A stretch of DNA of 64,000 bases. It comes from Cyclobacterium plantarum (GTDB lineage: Bacteria > Bacteroidota > Bacteroidia > Cytophagales > Cyclobacteriaceae). The notes under the pieces were generated by a model that had not been told where the DNA came from, ran no database searches, and saw only the letters and a program-made list of their open reading frames with translations. Positions 26,198 through 36,700 of this stretch are shown one piece after another (positions within the stretch are counted from its first letter, which is position 1; each line of letters begins with the position of its first letter). The position numbers and the translations under genes are program-made. Where the stretch lies: assembly GCF_011290685.1 (NCBI RefSeq), contig NZ_JAANYN010000003.1, positions 124,001 through 188,000 of the forward strand. The letters are read 5' to 3'.

Positions 26198-27304
26198 TCA
26201 ATCCCCCATCCTTCTTTTCCACTCCGGATAGTCACTTTCCAGCAGCTCTTTTGCATAGGGCCCGAGATAGCTATAGCCCACCCGCCTTTCGTGTTCTATC
26301 TCGTGTAAGGCATACCGTACCACGCTGTCTCTGCCCACAAACATGGGGCGGTTGGTGCCAATTTCGTAAAACCTGGCCCACAAGGGTCCTGCAGTTTCGT
26401 CTTTCACCACGATTCTATCATATCCCCGGGGTAAAGTTTCATCTTCTTTCTGTACCAACTTTATTCCTTCCAGTTTCACTACTTCAAACCAGGCTATCGC
26501 ACTTTCTATGGCTTGGACCACTTTCGGCTCAGGATTTTCTATGGCCATCAGGTACCTGACAATTCCCACACTTTCTGAGCCACTGATGGAGGGCAATTCA
26601 TAGGCCCTGGCCTTCGCCGGGCTGAGGTCATCCTTATCATACTGGGCACACCAGGCAGTAAGGGTTCCATCTACTTTGATTTGGGTTCTCAAAATAATTT
26701 CCAGCCCTTTTTCAATGGCTTTTTGGGCCCGTTGTTTTCGATCCGCATCTACGAAATCATAGGTTTTCTTACCATCAGCCACATTCCTGAGCAGTTGCAT
26801 GACTTGAATCATGGCCCCGTCATTAAAAGTAATGTGTTCATAATATCCCTCTCTGATGGGATAGTATTGAGGCCAGCCTCCATTTTCATACTGGGCATCC
26901 ATCATGTAATCTAGGGCTTTAAAAACTGCCTGACTAAACCTGGGATCCTTGGTCTCACGGTAAGTTTTTGATAAAAATGCTATTTGAATAAAGCCAGCAT
27001 CATTGTCAAGCGTTGCACCCATATTGGATGATTTATCCTTCCTGAGTCGACTTTTTTCTTCCTCACTGAGCTGCACGGACATGTCAATGTTTTTGTACCA
27101 TCCACCAATGTCCTTTTGGTGCAGGAGCATGTTTTCAGCGATTCTTATCGCTTCTTCACTCTCATACCAGGTATCAGGTTGTTCATTGATTCTTTTCCAG
27201 GGCACTTTTTCTATGTTTTGGGCAAAAGTGCTCATGGCCTGGACCATAAAAAGCAACAATAAACTGATTTTTATGTAAAGATTATTTTTGGGTAAAGAAT
27301 TCAT
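26198..27304 (-). CDS. pelA: Pectate lyase, PL10 type
   Basis: 368 residues from the ATG at 27302-27304. The signal peptide ends STFAQ. The sequence has the PL10 hallmarks: GGWYKNIDM, GATLDNDAGFIQI, DYMMDAQYENGGWPQYYP, ITFNDGAMIQVMQLL, and TAWCAQYDKDDLSPAKARAYELPSISGSES, which includes the calcium and substrate residues. It would cleave polygalacturonate by beta-elimination outside the cytoplasm. No SusC/D pair or other polysaccharide genes are adjacent, so it is not in a recognisable utilisation locus here. Confidence 0.9.
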   Translation of the reverse strand: MNSLPKNNLYIKISLLLLFMVQAMSTFAQNIEKVPWKRINEQPDTWYESEEAIRIAENMLLHQKDIGGWYKNIDMSVQLSEEEKSRLRKDKSSNMGATLDNDAGFIQIAFLSKTYRETKDPRFSQAVFKALDYMMDAQYENGGWPQYYPIREGYYEHITFNDGAMIQVMQLLRNVADGKKTYDFVDADRKQRAQKAIEKGLEIILRTQIKVDGTLTAWCAQYDKDDLSPAKARAYELPSISGSESVGIVRYLMAIENPEPKVVQAIESAIAWFEVVKLEGIKLVQKEDETLPRGYDRIVVKDETAGPLWARFYEIGTNRPMFVGRDSVVRYALHEIEHERRVGYSYLGPYAKELLESDYPEWKRRMGD

Positions 27305-27421
27305 GGAAATTTTGGTTTTCAATGGGGAAAGTTCCAGGTTCCGTCATACAACTACATCAGTAAAATAGCAGAAATAAAACGAGAAAACACAAATTATTAA
27401 AAGTAACTTTATCCAAGGTTA

Positions 27422-27601
27422 TTGTGGTCCAATGCCATTGAGGAAAATAGTATTACGATATACAATGCTGCAGCTTCCACCAAGACCCTAAAAATAATGA
27501 TGGGTTTCGTAGCTGTTGGAGGTCCGCTGTTGCTATTGTACAGTTATTTTGTCTACAGGACATTTTGGGGTAAGGTGGATTCGAATGCTGAAGGAAATTA
27601 G
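27422..27601 (+). pseudogene. cydB: C-terminal remnant of cytochrome bd oxidase subunit II
   Basis: The frame from 27422 to TAG at 27599-27601 gives about 59 residues including SITIYNAAASTKTLKIMM, then GPLLLLYSYFVYRTFWGKV. This is the last transmembrane segment and tail of CydB. There is no upstream cydB sequence and no cydA, so it is a truncated relic next to ncRNA copy 3. Confidence 0.75.
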
Positions 27602-27780
27602 ACCCTTGGGATCACCCATTGATTACTCCATTAAAAAGTTTACAATCAGGAGCATTTTTTATAGCCTATTAATTACATTTTATTCAATAAAATAAGTTGT
27701 ATAATATAAATAATATATAAATTAATCATTTTTATTATTTTATTTTTATTAAACCAACTTCTTTATTACCTTTGGAATAT

Positions 27781-28127
27781 CAAATAAAGATAAAAGGTCT
27801 TGATCTGGTAAAGAAGCTTGCTTCTGGCAACCGGAATATTTGACACGATACTGTAGGATGATGAAACCTGCCTTCGGCAGGCAAGTAAAAAGTAATATTG
27901 CTTTTTCATTTTCATCTCCATACAAATTAAGATCACACACTGTAGGGTGATGAAACTGGCAGACATGCCCTCCTGTCTCGGGGGTGGAGATCACAGGAAA
28001 AAGCAAATAGCGAGCTCGTATTTTGCCCAACTGCTCCGTGGAGGTTCGACTCCTTCTCCTACAGCAGGTTATTTTGGGTTTATTGTTAATTGACTAAAGC
28101 TATGGAACAGTGTTTCATGGCTTTTTT
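27781..28127 (+). ncRNA. Repeated tRNA-like non-coding RNA, copy 3
   Basis: The predicted transcript is ~347 nt with the -7 box TACCTTTG at 27767-27774. Hairpin 1 pairs 27804-27809 with 27830-27835 and is closed by U-A, the compensated form of copy 1's C-G. The cloverleaf is at 27941-28063. The terminator is 28097-28108 with 28112-28123, then Ts. It is closest to copy 1 downstream, where both share the 163-base tail, but in the variable arm and promoter it resembles copy 2. That mosaic pattern fits gene conversion among the copies. Confidence 0.8.
27941..28066 (+). other. Class II tRNA-like cloverleaf in ncRNA copy 3
   Basis: The acceptor TGTAGGG pairs with TCCTACA (28057-28063), the anticodon loop is CTGTCTC, and the T arm is identical to the other copies. 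One T-to-C change in the variable region (TTTTGCCC) lies in an unpaired part. Confidence 0.7.
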
Positions 28128-28290
28128 CTTGCCTAATAAAACCAAAAGATTAGTCATATAAAACACCAAGAATGCGCAAATTGCTCAATGAATTTGGTGC
28201 TTCTCTAAATTTTTTTCAACCGGGTCCCTATTGTGCCTGGGGTGCCTGAGCCTGTCGAAGGCAGCTTGTCGGACTGAAAAAAATCAGCCT
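28128..28290 (+). repeat. Tail repeat after copy 3
   Basis: Same 163-base segment as 22258-22420 with only a few differences. After 28290 the similarity ends and the sequence to ~28600 has no recognisable gene. Confidence 0.75.
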
Positions 28291-28615
28291 AAAACGGCAG
28301 CTCGTCGAAGGCCAATCTCTTTTTCCTCCCCTCAAAATTCCCAGATCTCCCCGCCCATTCGTTCCGTAGTCTCTTCTTTATCAGTCCCGTAACCCATTTC
28401 CACAATTCACTATACAACACTTTTTCACCATAAAACTGGTATAGCAGGAGAAAAGAGAGTAACTTCTGAAGGGAATCAGTGATACACCGGTTGAGGAAAT
28501 TTGAACAATGCTTTGGTAAATATAAAGTGAAAGGACATGATCAGTTAGGCTTCATTGACCATTCGAATTCAAGTATTGGTTGGTATTGTTTTACTCCTAA
28601 CTGTTAAACAAGCAG

Positions 28616-28768
28616 CAGCCCAAAGGATTTATTCTGCTGATGCATATCGGTGCCGGTTCGGGCAGAATGGATAAATTCTATTTCCAAATCTCGTCATTTC
28701 TGACCTTGATACGGGAAATGGGTTATGACTGGGTGTCTCTGGAAGAACTTCTGAAACCTATTCCATGA
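28616..28768 (+). pseudogene. C-terminal remnant of a polysaccharide deacetylase
   Basis: The frame 28616-28768 encodes KGFILLMHIGAGSGRMDKFY, then LTLIREMGYDWVSLEELL, and a stop. This matches the end of NodB-type polysaccharide deacetylases (LHIG..., RTDKFY, GYEFV...EL). No catalytic N-terminal part is present, so it is a relic. Confidence 0.6.
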
Positions 28769-28869
28769 TATTTCTCATGTTTATTGCTGAGAAGTCTTTG
28801 TATATTCTTTTTATAAAGGCTTTACATTTAAGTCAATAAACCAAAGGGAAAAAGTTTAATAAAACATTC

Positions 28870-29640
28870 ATGGTCATGGAGATAAAAGACAAGATTGCAT
28901 TGATTACCGGAGGAGCTGGCGGAATAGGCCTGGCGACTGCCAGGTTGTTTTTGGAAGAAGGAGCCAAAGGAGTAGCCATAATAGATTACAGTAAGGATAA
29001 TTTAAAGGAGGCAGAGAAGGTTCTCGGTACTGACAAACTGATGTACATACAGGCAGATGTCAGTCAGGCTGAGGAAGTAAAGAATTATACCAATAAGGTA
29101 AAAACAGAATGGGGAAGAATTGACATCTTGTTTCTGAATGCCGGCACGGAGGGAGTGGTAAAAACCATGGAGCATTATCCGGAAGAGACATTTGATCAGG
29201 TTATTGGGGTAAATGTAAAAGGGGTCTGGCTGGGTATGAAATATGCCTTTCCCATTATGAAAACAGACGGGGGAGGTTCCGTCATCATCACTTCCTCGGT
29301 TGCCGGATTGAGGGGTACGGCTCAGGTAAGTGCCTATGTGGCCAGCAAGCATGCCACTGTAGGTTTGATGCGTGTAGGTGCATTGGAAGGGGCCCCTGAT
29401 AAGATCCGGGTAAATACCATACATCCCTCTCCTGTTGACAACCGCATGATGCGGTCTCTTGAAGAGGGCTTTGCGCCAGGAATGGGAGATACGGTAAAGG
29501 AAAATTTCACCAAAATGATTCCTCTGGGCAGGTATGCCTCCAATGAAGATATCGCAGATCTGGCATTGTTTCTGGCTTCTGACAAAAGTAAGTTTATAAC
29601 CGGCGCTACCTATGTCATCGATGGCGGTTTTACGATCTGA
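28870..29640 (+). CDS. SDR family oxidoreductase
   Basis: 256 residues. The TGGAGGIGLATARL motif binds NAD(P) and DYSK after the second strand suggests an NAD(H) preference. NAGTEG, SSVAGLRG and the YVASKH triad give the catalytic Ser-Tyr-Lys. The ending FLASDKSKFITGATYVIDGGFTI is classical. The substrate is not evident; it belongs to the broad 3-oxoacyl reductase/sugar dehydrogenase-like group. Single gene, convergent with the ion channel gene and sharing a terminator hairpin. Confidence 0.9.
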   Translation: MVMEIKDKIALITGGAGGIGLATARLFLEEGAKGVAIIDYSKDNLKEAEKVLGTDKLMYIQADVSQAEEVKNYTNKVKTEWGRIDILFLNAGTEGVVKTMEHYPEETFDQVIGVNVKGVWLGMKYAFPIMKTDGGGSVIITSSVAGLRGTAQVSAYVASKHATVGLMRVGALEGAPDKIRVNTIHPSPVDNRMMRSLEEGFAPGMGDTVKENFTKMIPLGRYASNEDIADLALFLASDKSKFITGATYVIDGGFTI

Positions 29641-29646
29641 CTAACC

Positions 29647-29678
29647 GGAGTTCCCGGTATTGCTATTCCGGGGACTCC
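29647..29678. terminator. Bidirectional terminator between convergent genes
   Basis: Arms 29647-29657 and 29668-29678 pair over 11 positions with one G-U. The hairpin overlaps the last codons of the minus-strand channel gene and ends the SDR gene on the plus strand. Confidence 0.6.
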
Positions 29679-30496
29679 AGCTTGGTACCACATTTCCGGC
29701 AGTAGATGGCATCCGGGCTGTGCTTTTGCAGGGAACAGCCATGACAAATTTTAAATTGATGGCGATCTGACTTTTCACTTTTGTTTTTGGCATGGGTCAA
29801 CTCTGAAGTGACTATTCCGGTGGGCACCGCAATAATGGCATAACCAAGCAGCATGATAATGGATGCCATAAACTGACCCAAATCGGTGTTGGGAGAAATA
29901 TCTCCATAACCAACGGTGGTTAGTGTAACAATGGCCCAGTACATGGCCCTGGGAATAGAAGTATAGCCGTTTTCCGGACCTTCAATGATATACATGACTG
30001 AGCCCATAACCAACACGATAGTCAAAACCGATCCCACAAATATCTGGATTTTGGCCCGGCTGCTTTTCAGGGCGCTTATCAGAAGGGAAGCTTCTCTAAG
30101 GTATTCTGGTAATTTCAGAATCCTTAGAATTCTCAAAAACCGCAATGCCCTAACCACCATTAAGTACTGGCTTTGAACCAAAATTAAACTCAAGAAGGCA
30201 GGTAAAATAGCCAACAAGTCCACAATACCATAAAAACCAAAGATATACCCCGGCTTATCATTGCTCAGCCATATCCTCAATAAATACTCTACACTAAATA
30301 CGATGGTAAAAAACCACTCCAGCCAATACAAAAATGTGCCATAGTTTTGATGGATATCCTGAACAGAATCCAGGATAACGACCAACACGCTTAAAAGAAT
30401 TAAAGCCAAAAGAATTAAATCGAAATTTTTAGATGCGCTGTCGTCAGATTCATAAACAATATGCGCCAATCGTTTTTTTGAGGGGAGGAATGTCAT
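29663..30496 (-). CDS. Voltage-gated K+ channel-like ion transporter with zinc ribbon
   Basis: 277 residues from the ATG at 30494-30496. Six membrane segments; S4 reads RALRFLRILRILKL with regularly spaced arginines; the pore has TLTTVGYGD, the K+ selectivity filter. After S6 the cytoplasmic tail contains CHGC and CRKC pairs, a likely zinc ribbon. It would conduct K+ across the inner membrane and sense voltage; the zinc ribbon may mediate assembly. No operon partner. Confidence 0.9.
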   Translation of the reverse strand: MTFLPSKKRLAHIVYESDDSASKNFDLILLALILLSVLVVILDSVQDIHQNYGTFLYWLEWFFTIVFSVEYLLRIWLSNDKPGYIFGFYGIVDLLAILPAFLSLILVQSQYLMVVRALRFLRILRILKLPEYLREASLLISALKSSRAKIQIFVGSVLTIVLVMGSVMYIIEGPENGYTSIPRAMYWAIVTLTTVGYGDISPNTDLGQFMASIIMLLGYAIIAVPTGIVTSELTHAKNKSEKSDRHQFKICHGCSLQKHSPDAIYCRKCGTKLESPE

Positions 30497-30652
30497 CTGC
30501 AATCGAGATTTATTTCATTTTTTTACTGCTGATTATAAATTAAGCACACTTTTTGATTTATTGGAATGTAATAGCAGATTTAATTTTTTTTGCAAAACAT
30601 CAAAATTAAATATACTTTACTATAGGACTAGTCAAATTCATTTTAAATTCAA

Positions 30653-30660
30653 TATATTTG
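30653..30660 (+). promoter_or_regulatory. Candidate -7 box of the NRPS gene
   Basis: TATATTTG fits the Bacteroidota TAnnTTTG consensus, in an AT-rich stretch 125 bases before the NRPS start. I do not see a good -33 TTTG at the expected spacing. Confidence 0.3.
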
Positions 30661-30784
30661 TATTTCGTAACCAAAAAAATGAATTATGAATATTTCACTG
30701 GGTAGCGAAATTTATTAAACCTATAAAACTTTACAAGGTTTTCTCTCCCCAATCCAGGGAAAAAAGCCTGAAAATAAAATTGCA

Positions 30785-33700
30785 TTGAATTTGTCTGATG
30801 TACTGAAAACAGAATTTCATCTATCCTTTTCCAAAGGTAATCCAATTACCGTGATCGATTTGTTTCAGCAGCAGGTGAAATCAAATCCACGAAAAACGGC
30901 CATTGCCGATGGAAAGCGATTGATTTCTTACGAAGAGTTGGATGTTATATCCAACCGGATAGCTGTATTTTTGCAAAAGTCAATCGCAAGCGATCAGTGC
31001 ATTGTACCGGTTTGTATGCAGCCTACCTTTGAATTGGTGGCTACCCTGCTTGGTGTATTGAAATCCGGACTGGCTTTTGTACCCCTTCACCCGGATTGGC
31101 CGGAAAACCGAAAGCGTGATATTGTGAAGCAGGTAGCTGCCAAATGGGTTCTTTCCGGTGAACCGGAAAACGATTTTGGTCAAACAAAACATAGGCAGTT
31201 TTCGGTATTATCCTGGAAACAATTTTCATCAGGGCAGATAGAAGTCAACGAATTTCCGGAGCCATTCCTTGCAGGAAACCTGGCCTATGTCATGTATACT
31301 TCAGGCAGTACCGGTGCTCCAAAAGGGGTAATGGTTGGTCATTCCCAACTTTATCATGCTACCCAAAAAAGAATCAATCACTATGGTTGCAGTCCGGAAT
31401 TATTACTGATACCTGCTCCCAGTTTTGATGCGGCTCAGGCTGCCATATTCTGGTCATTGTGTACAGGTGGAAAGCTTACCATGGCCAAAAAGGCATCCCT
31501 TCAAGATGTCGAAATTATTCCTGCTCTGCTACGGGGTACAGACACCTTGCTATGTGTACCCTCTTATTACAGGTTCTTGCTGGAAGAAGGCTTAATGGCT
31601 GACCTGAATATGGAAAGGGTAATATTGGGAGGAGAAAGTTTGCCAAAGGAACTTGCCGATTCCCATTTTCACCATCAGCCCAAAGCGCAGCTTTTCAATG
31701 AATATGGACCAACGGAAACCACCATTTGGGCTACAGTGGCATCCATAAAGCCTGATGATAAAGTGATTTCGATTGGTAAGCCAATCCCCGGTGTAAGCTG
31801 TCATGTCCTTGGAGAGGATGGAAGAGAAGTTCCATCGGGAGGTATCGGTGAGCTCTTTATTGGTGGAGACCAGGTGGCAAACGGCTATTGGATAGATAAA
31901 AGCCTTACTTCTCAAAAATTTATTCCAGACCCCTATACTGATAAAAAAGGTGCAACATTGTATGCCACTGGGGATCTGGTCTGCCAGCTTCCGGATGGAT
32001 GTTATTTGTTTGAGGGAAGAAAAGACAGACAGTTTAAATGGCAGGGTAACCGGATAGATCCTTCAGAAATAGAGCAGGCCTTTCTGGAAACAGGTGAAAT
32101 CAAGGAAGTATTGGTGAGCCCCTTTACCCAGAATGATGGCATACCTGATCAAATTGCAGCTTTCGTAATTCCAAATGGTTTGTCTGACCTATCATTGTTG
32201 AGGGAAAAATTAAAAACAAAACTGCCTGCCTACCTGCTTCCTTCTAAAATCGAAACAGTAGCTGCTTTTCCCCTTACAGAAAATGGAAAAGTGGATCTGC
32301 CTGCATTGTTATCGGCACTCCGGCAGTCAGGCTCTTCATCAAATTTGCCGGTTTTTACTGATGTGCTGCAGGAAAGGCTGTACCAATCCTTTAGCCAGAC
32401 TTTGGGACAAACTAATTTTGGCTTGTCTGAGAACTTTTTTGAAATGGGAGGCAACTCTCTGGCTGCCATGCGTCTGCTGTCAATTTTAAAAAACAAGCTG
32501 GATTTGACGGTTGACATAAAAGACATTTTTGATTTTCCCACTGTTTCGGGACTGTATCATCATATCAAGCATCAAGTGGGGAAAGAAAAGGTCAATTCCC
32601 TATCTGAGCTTAAAGCCGATTTACCCATGGTGTCTCCTGCCCAACAGTCACTTTGGCTAATTGATCACATGGAAGGATCAAAGGCTTATCATTTACCTGT
32701 TGCATACCAACTATCGGGAGACATCAATCCAGGGCTTTTGGAAAATGCCATCCGGGAGATTATCCGGAAACATCAGGTATTGAGAACCACCTTTCAGGGA
32801 ATCGACCAGGTTTCATTTAAATCTGAACAGGAGTGGAATTTGACCCTGATCAATAAAACAGAAGAAATTTATTCCCGGGAACAATTTTTCAAAGCCTTTA
32901 TCCCTTTTTCCAGACGGACCTTTGACCTTGCAGCCGATTTTATGATCAGAGCTCAATTGGTCAGCTTTCAAGATCAGGTACATGTGCTGGGGCTGGTTTT
33001 CCATCACATTGCTTTTGATGATTGGTCCATGAGAATCTTTCTCAGAGAGCTGTCTGAAAATTATAAATTTCTTGAAAAGGGTATTTTTCCTGATGCTTCT
33101 TCTGCTGTATTTACAGGCCATGCACAGTACCAGCAGGGTATCATGGAAAGCAGCCGAAGTAATGAGGGCTTGGATTATTGGCGGCAAAAATTGTCAGGCC
33201 TGGAAAAACTAAGACTACCACGGGATTTTCCTTTCAGGGAAAAAAATGGTCATGAGGCAGGAGTATTTCGTTTTACCTGGGATAAGGAACTCCTCAGACC
33301 TTTGGCCGGATTTGGAAAAAGCCATGATGCTACACCCTTCATGACCTTACTGGCAGTATTTAAGGTATTGCTTTACCGCTACAGTAATCAGACAGATATT
33401 TGTGTAGGCACCACAGTGGTGGATAGAAGTTTGCCCGGAACCGAAGGGACAATAGGATATTTTATCAATACTTTACCCCTTAGAGCTGCTTTGGACCCGA
33501 ATTCCTCCTTTGAACAATTTTTGACGTCCATTAGGAATGAGGTGCTGTTTGCCTTAAAGTATGCCCATGTACCCTTTATTAAGCTTGTATCAAGCATTCC
33601 AGTATCTCAACAAAAGGACCATAAACCCTTTTTCGACCTGATGTTTGTCATGCATGAAGGGTCTGAGGACCCCAAAATGCCGGAATTTCCAGGGATCGTC

Positions 33701-36700
33701 TCCCAGCGGCTGAATGTTGATCCGGAAAGCTCAAAATTTGCCATTACCATTACCCTTGTTGAAGAAAATGGGGGGATAAAGGGACATGTTGAATTTGACA
33801 AGGCCATGTTTTTGCCTGAGACGATTCAAAGAATGGTGGCCCATTTTCAGGAGTTGGTCCTGCAGCTGCCAAAAGCCCCGGACAAGCCGGTTAAAAATTG
33901 CAATTTACTTTCAGCCAATGAATTGAACCAGCTTTCAGGAAGGGATACCTATCAGGAAGCCGCTTTCCATACGGCTTTTTTTGAGCGTTTTGAAAAGCAG
34001 GTTAATCTTCGTCCCAATGCTACAGCCATTAAAATTGAAGGGGAGGAAATCTCCTTTCAGAACCTTAATACTCGGGCATTGCAGGTTGCAGACCTGTTAA
34101 TGGAAAGAGGAGTCAGGCAGGGTGAGTTAGTGGCCCTGTTGGTTCAGAGGGGATTGGATATGGTGGCTGGGATGCTGGGTATTTGGAAGGTGGGCGCAGC
34201 ATATGTTCCGGTGGATCCAAATTACCCACAGGAAAGGATTAATTATATTTTAGCGGATAGTGCTGCCAGTTTTTTATTGACTGATACCCTTTCAGAAGGC
34301 AAGTCTAAGGATTCAGGAAAACAATTGATTGTCAACCTGGATAAGGAAAAGGTTTCGGAAGATTTTTCTGCCAGGTCTTATCCGGTAACCACTTTAGATA
34401 GGCTGGCCTATGTGATTTATACCTCAGGAAGTACCGGTAAGCCAAAGGGAGTGAGCTTGACACAGGCCAATCTGGCCGCATTCCTGGACTGGTGTGGCAG
34501 GGAGTTTTCCCTGGATGATTTTGAGGTAATATATGCGGTAACGTCCATGTGTTTTGACTTATCGGTTTTCGAATTGTTTTTCCCTTTGGCCTTTGGGAAG
34601 CCTGTCAGGATACTTCCCGATGCGCTGCATATTCCTGCATTCCTGGAAAGCGACAATAAGATTTTGATCAATACCGTTCCCAGTGTGGTGCAAAAACTGG
34701 TAGAGGCCAGGATGGACTTCAACCGGGTTGGCTTACTGAACATGGCAGGGGAGCCAGTACCAGCCAAACTTTTGGAAAAGCTTGATTGGAGAGGACTGGT
34801 AGTAAGAAACCTTTATGGTCCTACGGAGGATACTACCTATTCTACCTGTCAAATCCTTGCGCCAGGTGAACCGGTTTCAATAGGCAGACCCATTGCGGGT
34901 AGTTTTGCCTATATTTTAAATCAGGATTTGATGCCTTGCCCTATCGGTGTACCCGGGGAAATCTACCTTGGTGGGCATGGTGTAGCTGCAGGATACCTTA
35001 ACCAACCAGGTTTTACGTCTGAGAAATTTATTCCTGATCCTTTTGGTTTGGAAGACAGCCCTCCCATTTATAAAACAGGAGATCTGGGTGCCTGGACAAA
35101 GGAGGGGAAAATTGATTTTCTTGGCAGACTGGATAATCAGGTCAAACTGAATGGTCACCGTATCGAGCTGGATGAAGTTTCTTTAGTGCTTCAATCCCTG
35201 AAAGGGGTAAAAAATGCTGTGGCTGTGTTACAAACCGGAAATACCGAAGAAAAACAGCTTGTAGGTTTTGTGGAGTCTCATGAAGAGTTGATTGAGAAGG
35301 ATTTGTTGGTAGCCCTATCCGATCGTCTGCCCAGATACATGGTACCTTCCAGGGTACAAATTTTGGAAAAATTACCCCTGACCCCCAACGGGAAAATAGA
35401 CCGGAAGGTGCTGGAGACTGTGAAAGTGAATCCAGGCTCCTTGGATCAAAGCAGACCTTTTGAAGCACCTTCAAGTGTTTTGGAGAATGATTTACTGGAA
35501 ATATGGAAAAAAGTGCTCCAATTCGATGGTCTTGGAGTGAAGGATGATTTCTTTGACTATGGCGGAAATTCCTTATTGGCCGTCAGGCTTATTGGCCGAA
35601 TCAAGGAATCTTTGGGTCTTGACATCAGCATCAGTGAGCTGTTCGGTCATCCTTCCGTAAGACAAATAAGTACTTTGATTGAGCGAAAGGGACTTAAGGA
35701 AGGGGAATCGGAACGCATTCCATCGCAAAAACCCAGGCCTGAATTTATTCCCTTGTCTTTTGGACAAGAAAGTCTGTGGCTGACGGATAAACTGGAAGGA
35801 TCCGTACAGTACCATATTCCCATTCTGCTGAAAATCAAAGGAGCTGTATCTTCTGGTTTGCTAATGGACAGCATCCGAAGCATCATGGAACGTCACGAGA
35901 TTCTCAGGACGGTAATTAAAGAAATGGATGAAGACACCTGGCAGGAGGTTATGCCTGTTTTGGGATGGGAGATGACCGTTGATCACCAGGCAGGAAACAG
36001 TGGAAATCTGGATTTGCAAATGGCAGAATTTCTGGATCGACCCTTTGACCTTGGAAACGATTTTATGCTTCGGGCCAGGCAATTTATTACTGGAGAAAAT
36101 GAATGTCTGTTGATGGTGGTGGTGCACCACGTTGCCTTCGACGGCTGGTCCATTCCTTTATTTATCAAAGAACTTTTTGCCCTTTTAAAAGCAGATCTTT
36201 CTGGAGAGAGCCTGCTTTTACCCCACCTGAAAATACAATATGCAGACTATGCCCTGTGGCAAAGAAATAAGTTTACCAGAACGACATTAGAAAAAAAACT
36301 GGATTACTGGAAAGAGCATTTAAGGGGCGTCAAACCGATTAAACTTCAGGAGCCATTTAGTAAACCTGGAAGAAGAAACAATGTAGGAGAAACATTTGAC
36401 TTCCGGATTGGGCTTGCCCAAAAGCGTGAAATGCTTGAATTGGGAAAAAAATTAGGGCTTTCCCCATTTATGATTTTACTGGCTGTCTTTAAATCCCTGC
36501 TGGAGAGACTGAGCGGTCAACAGGATATCTGTGTGGGCACAGCTTTGGGGGGTAGAAGAAAGGCTGAAATCGAGGCCCTTTTGGGCTATTTCGTAAATCC
36601 GCTTCCTATTCGTACCTGTTTGAATCCCGATAGTACGTTTACAGAAATACTTTTGCAGGTGAAGCAAAAAGCACTGGAAGCCCATGAACATCAAGATGTT

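Noticed and set aside
25910-26308. Plus-strand frame of 132 codons
   Set aside because: It comes from the pyrimidine-rich block, has low-complexity composition and runs into the pectate lyase gene.
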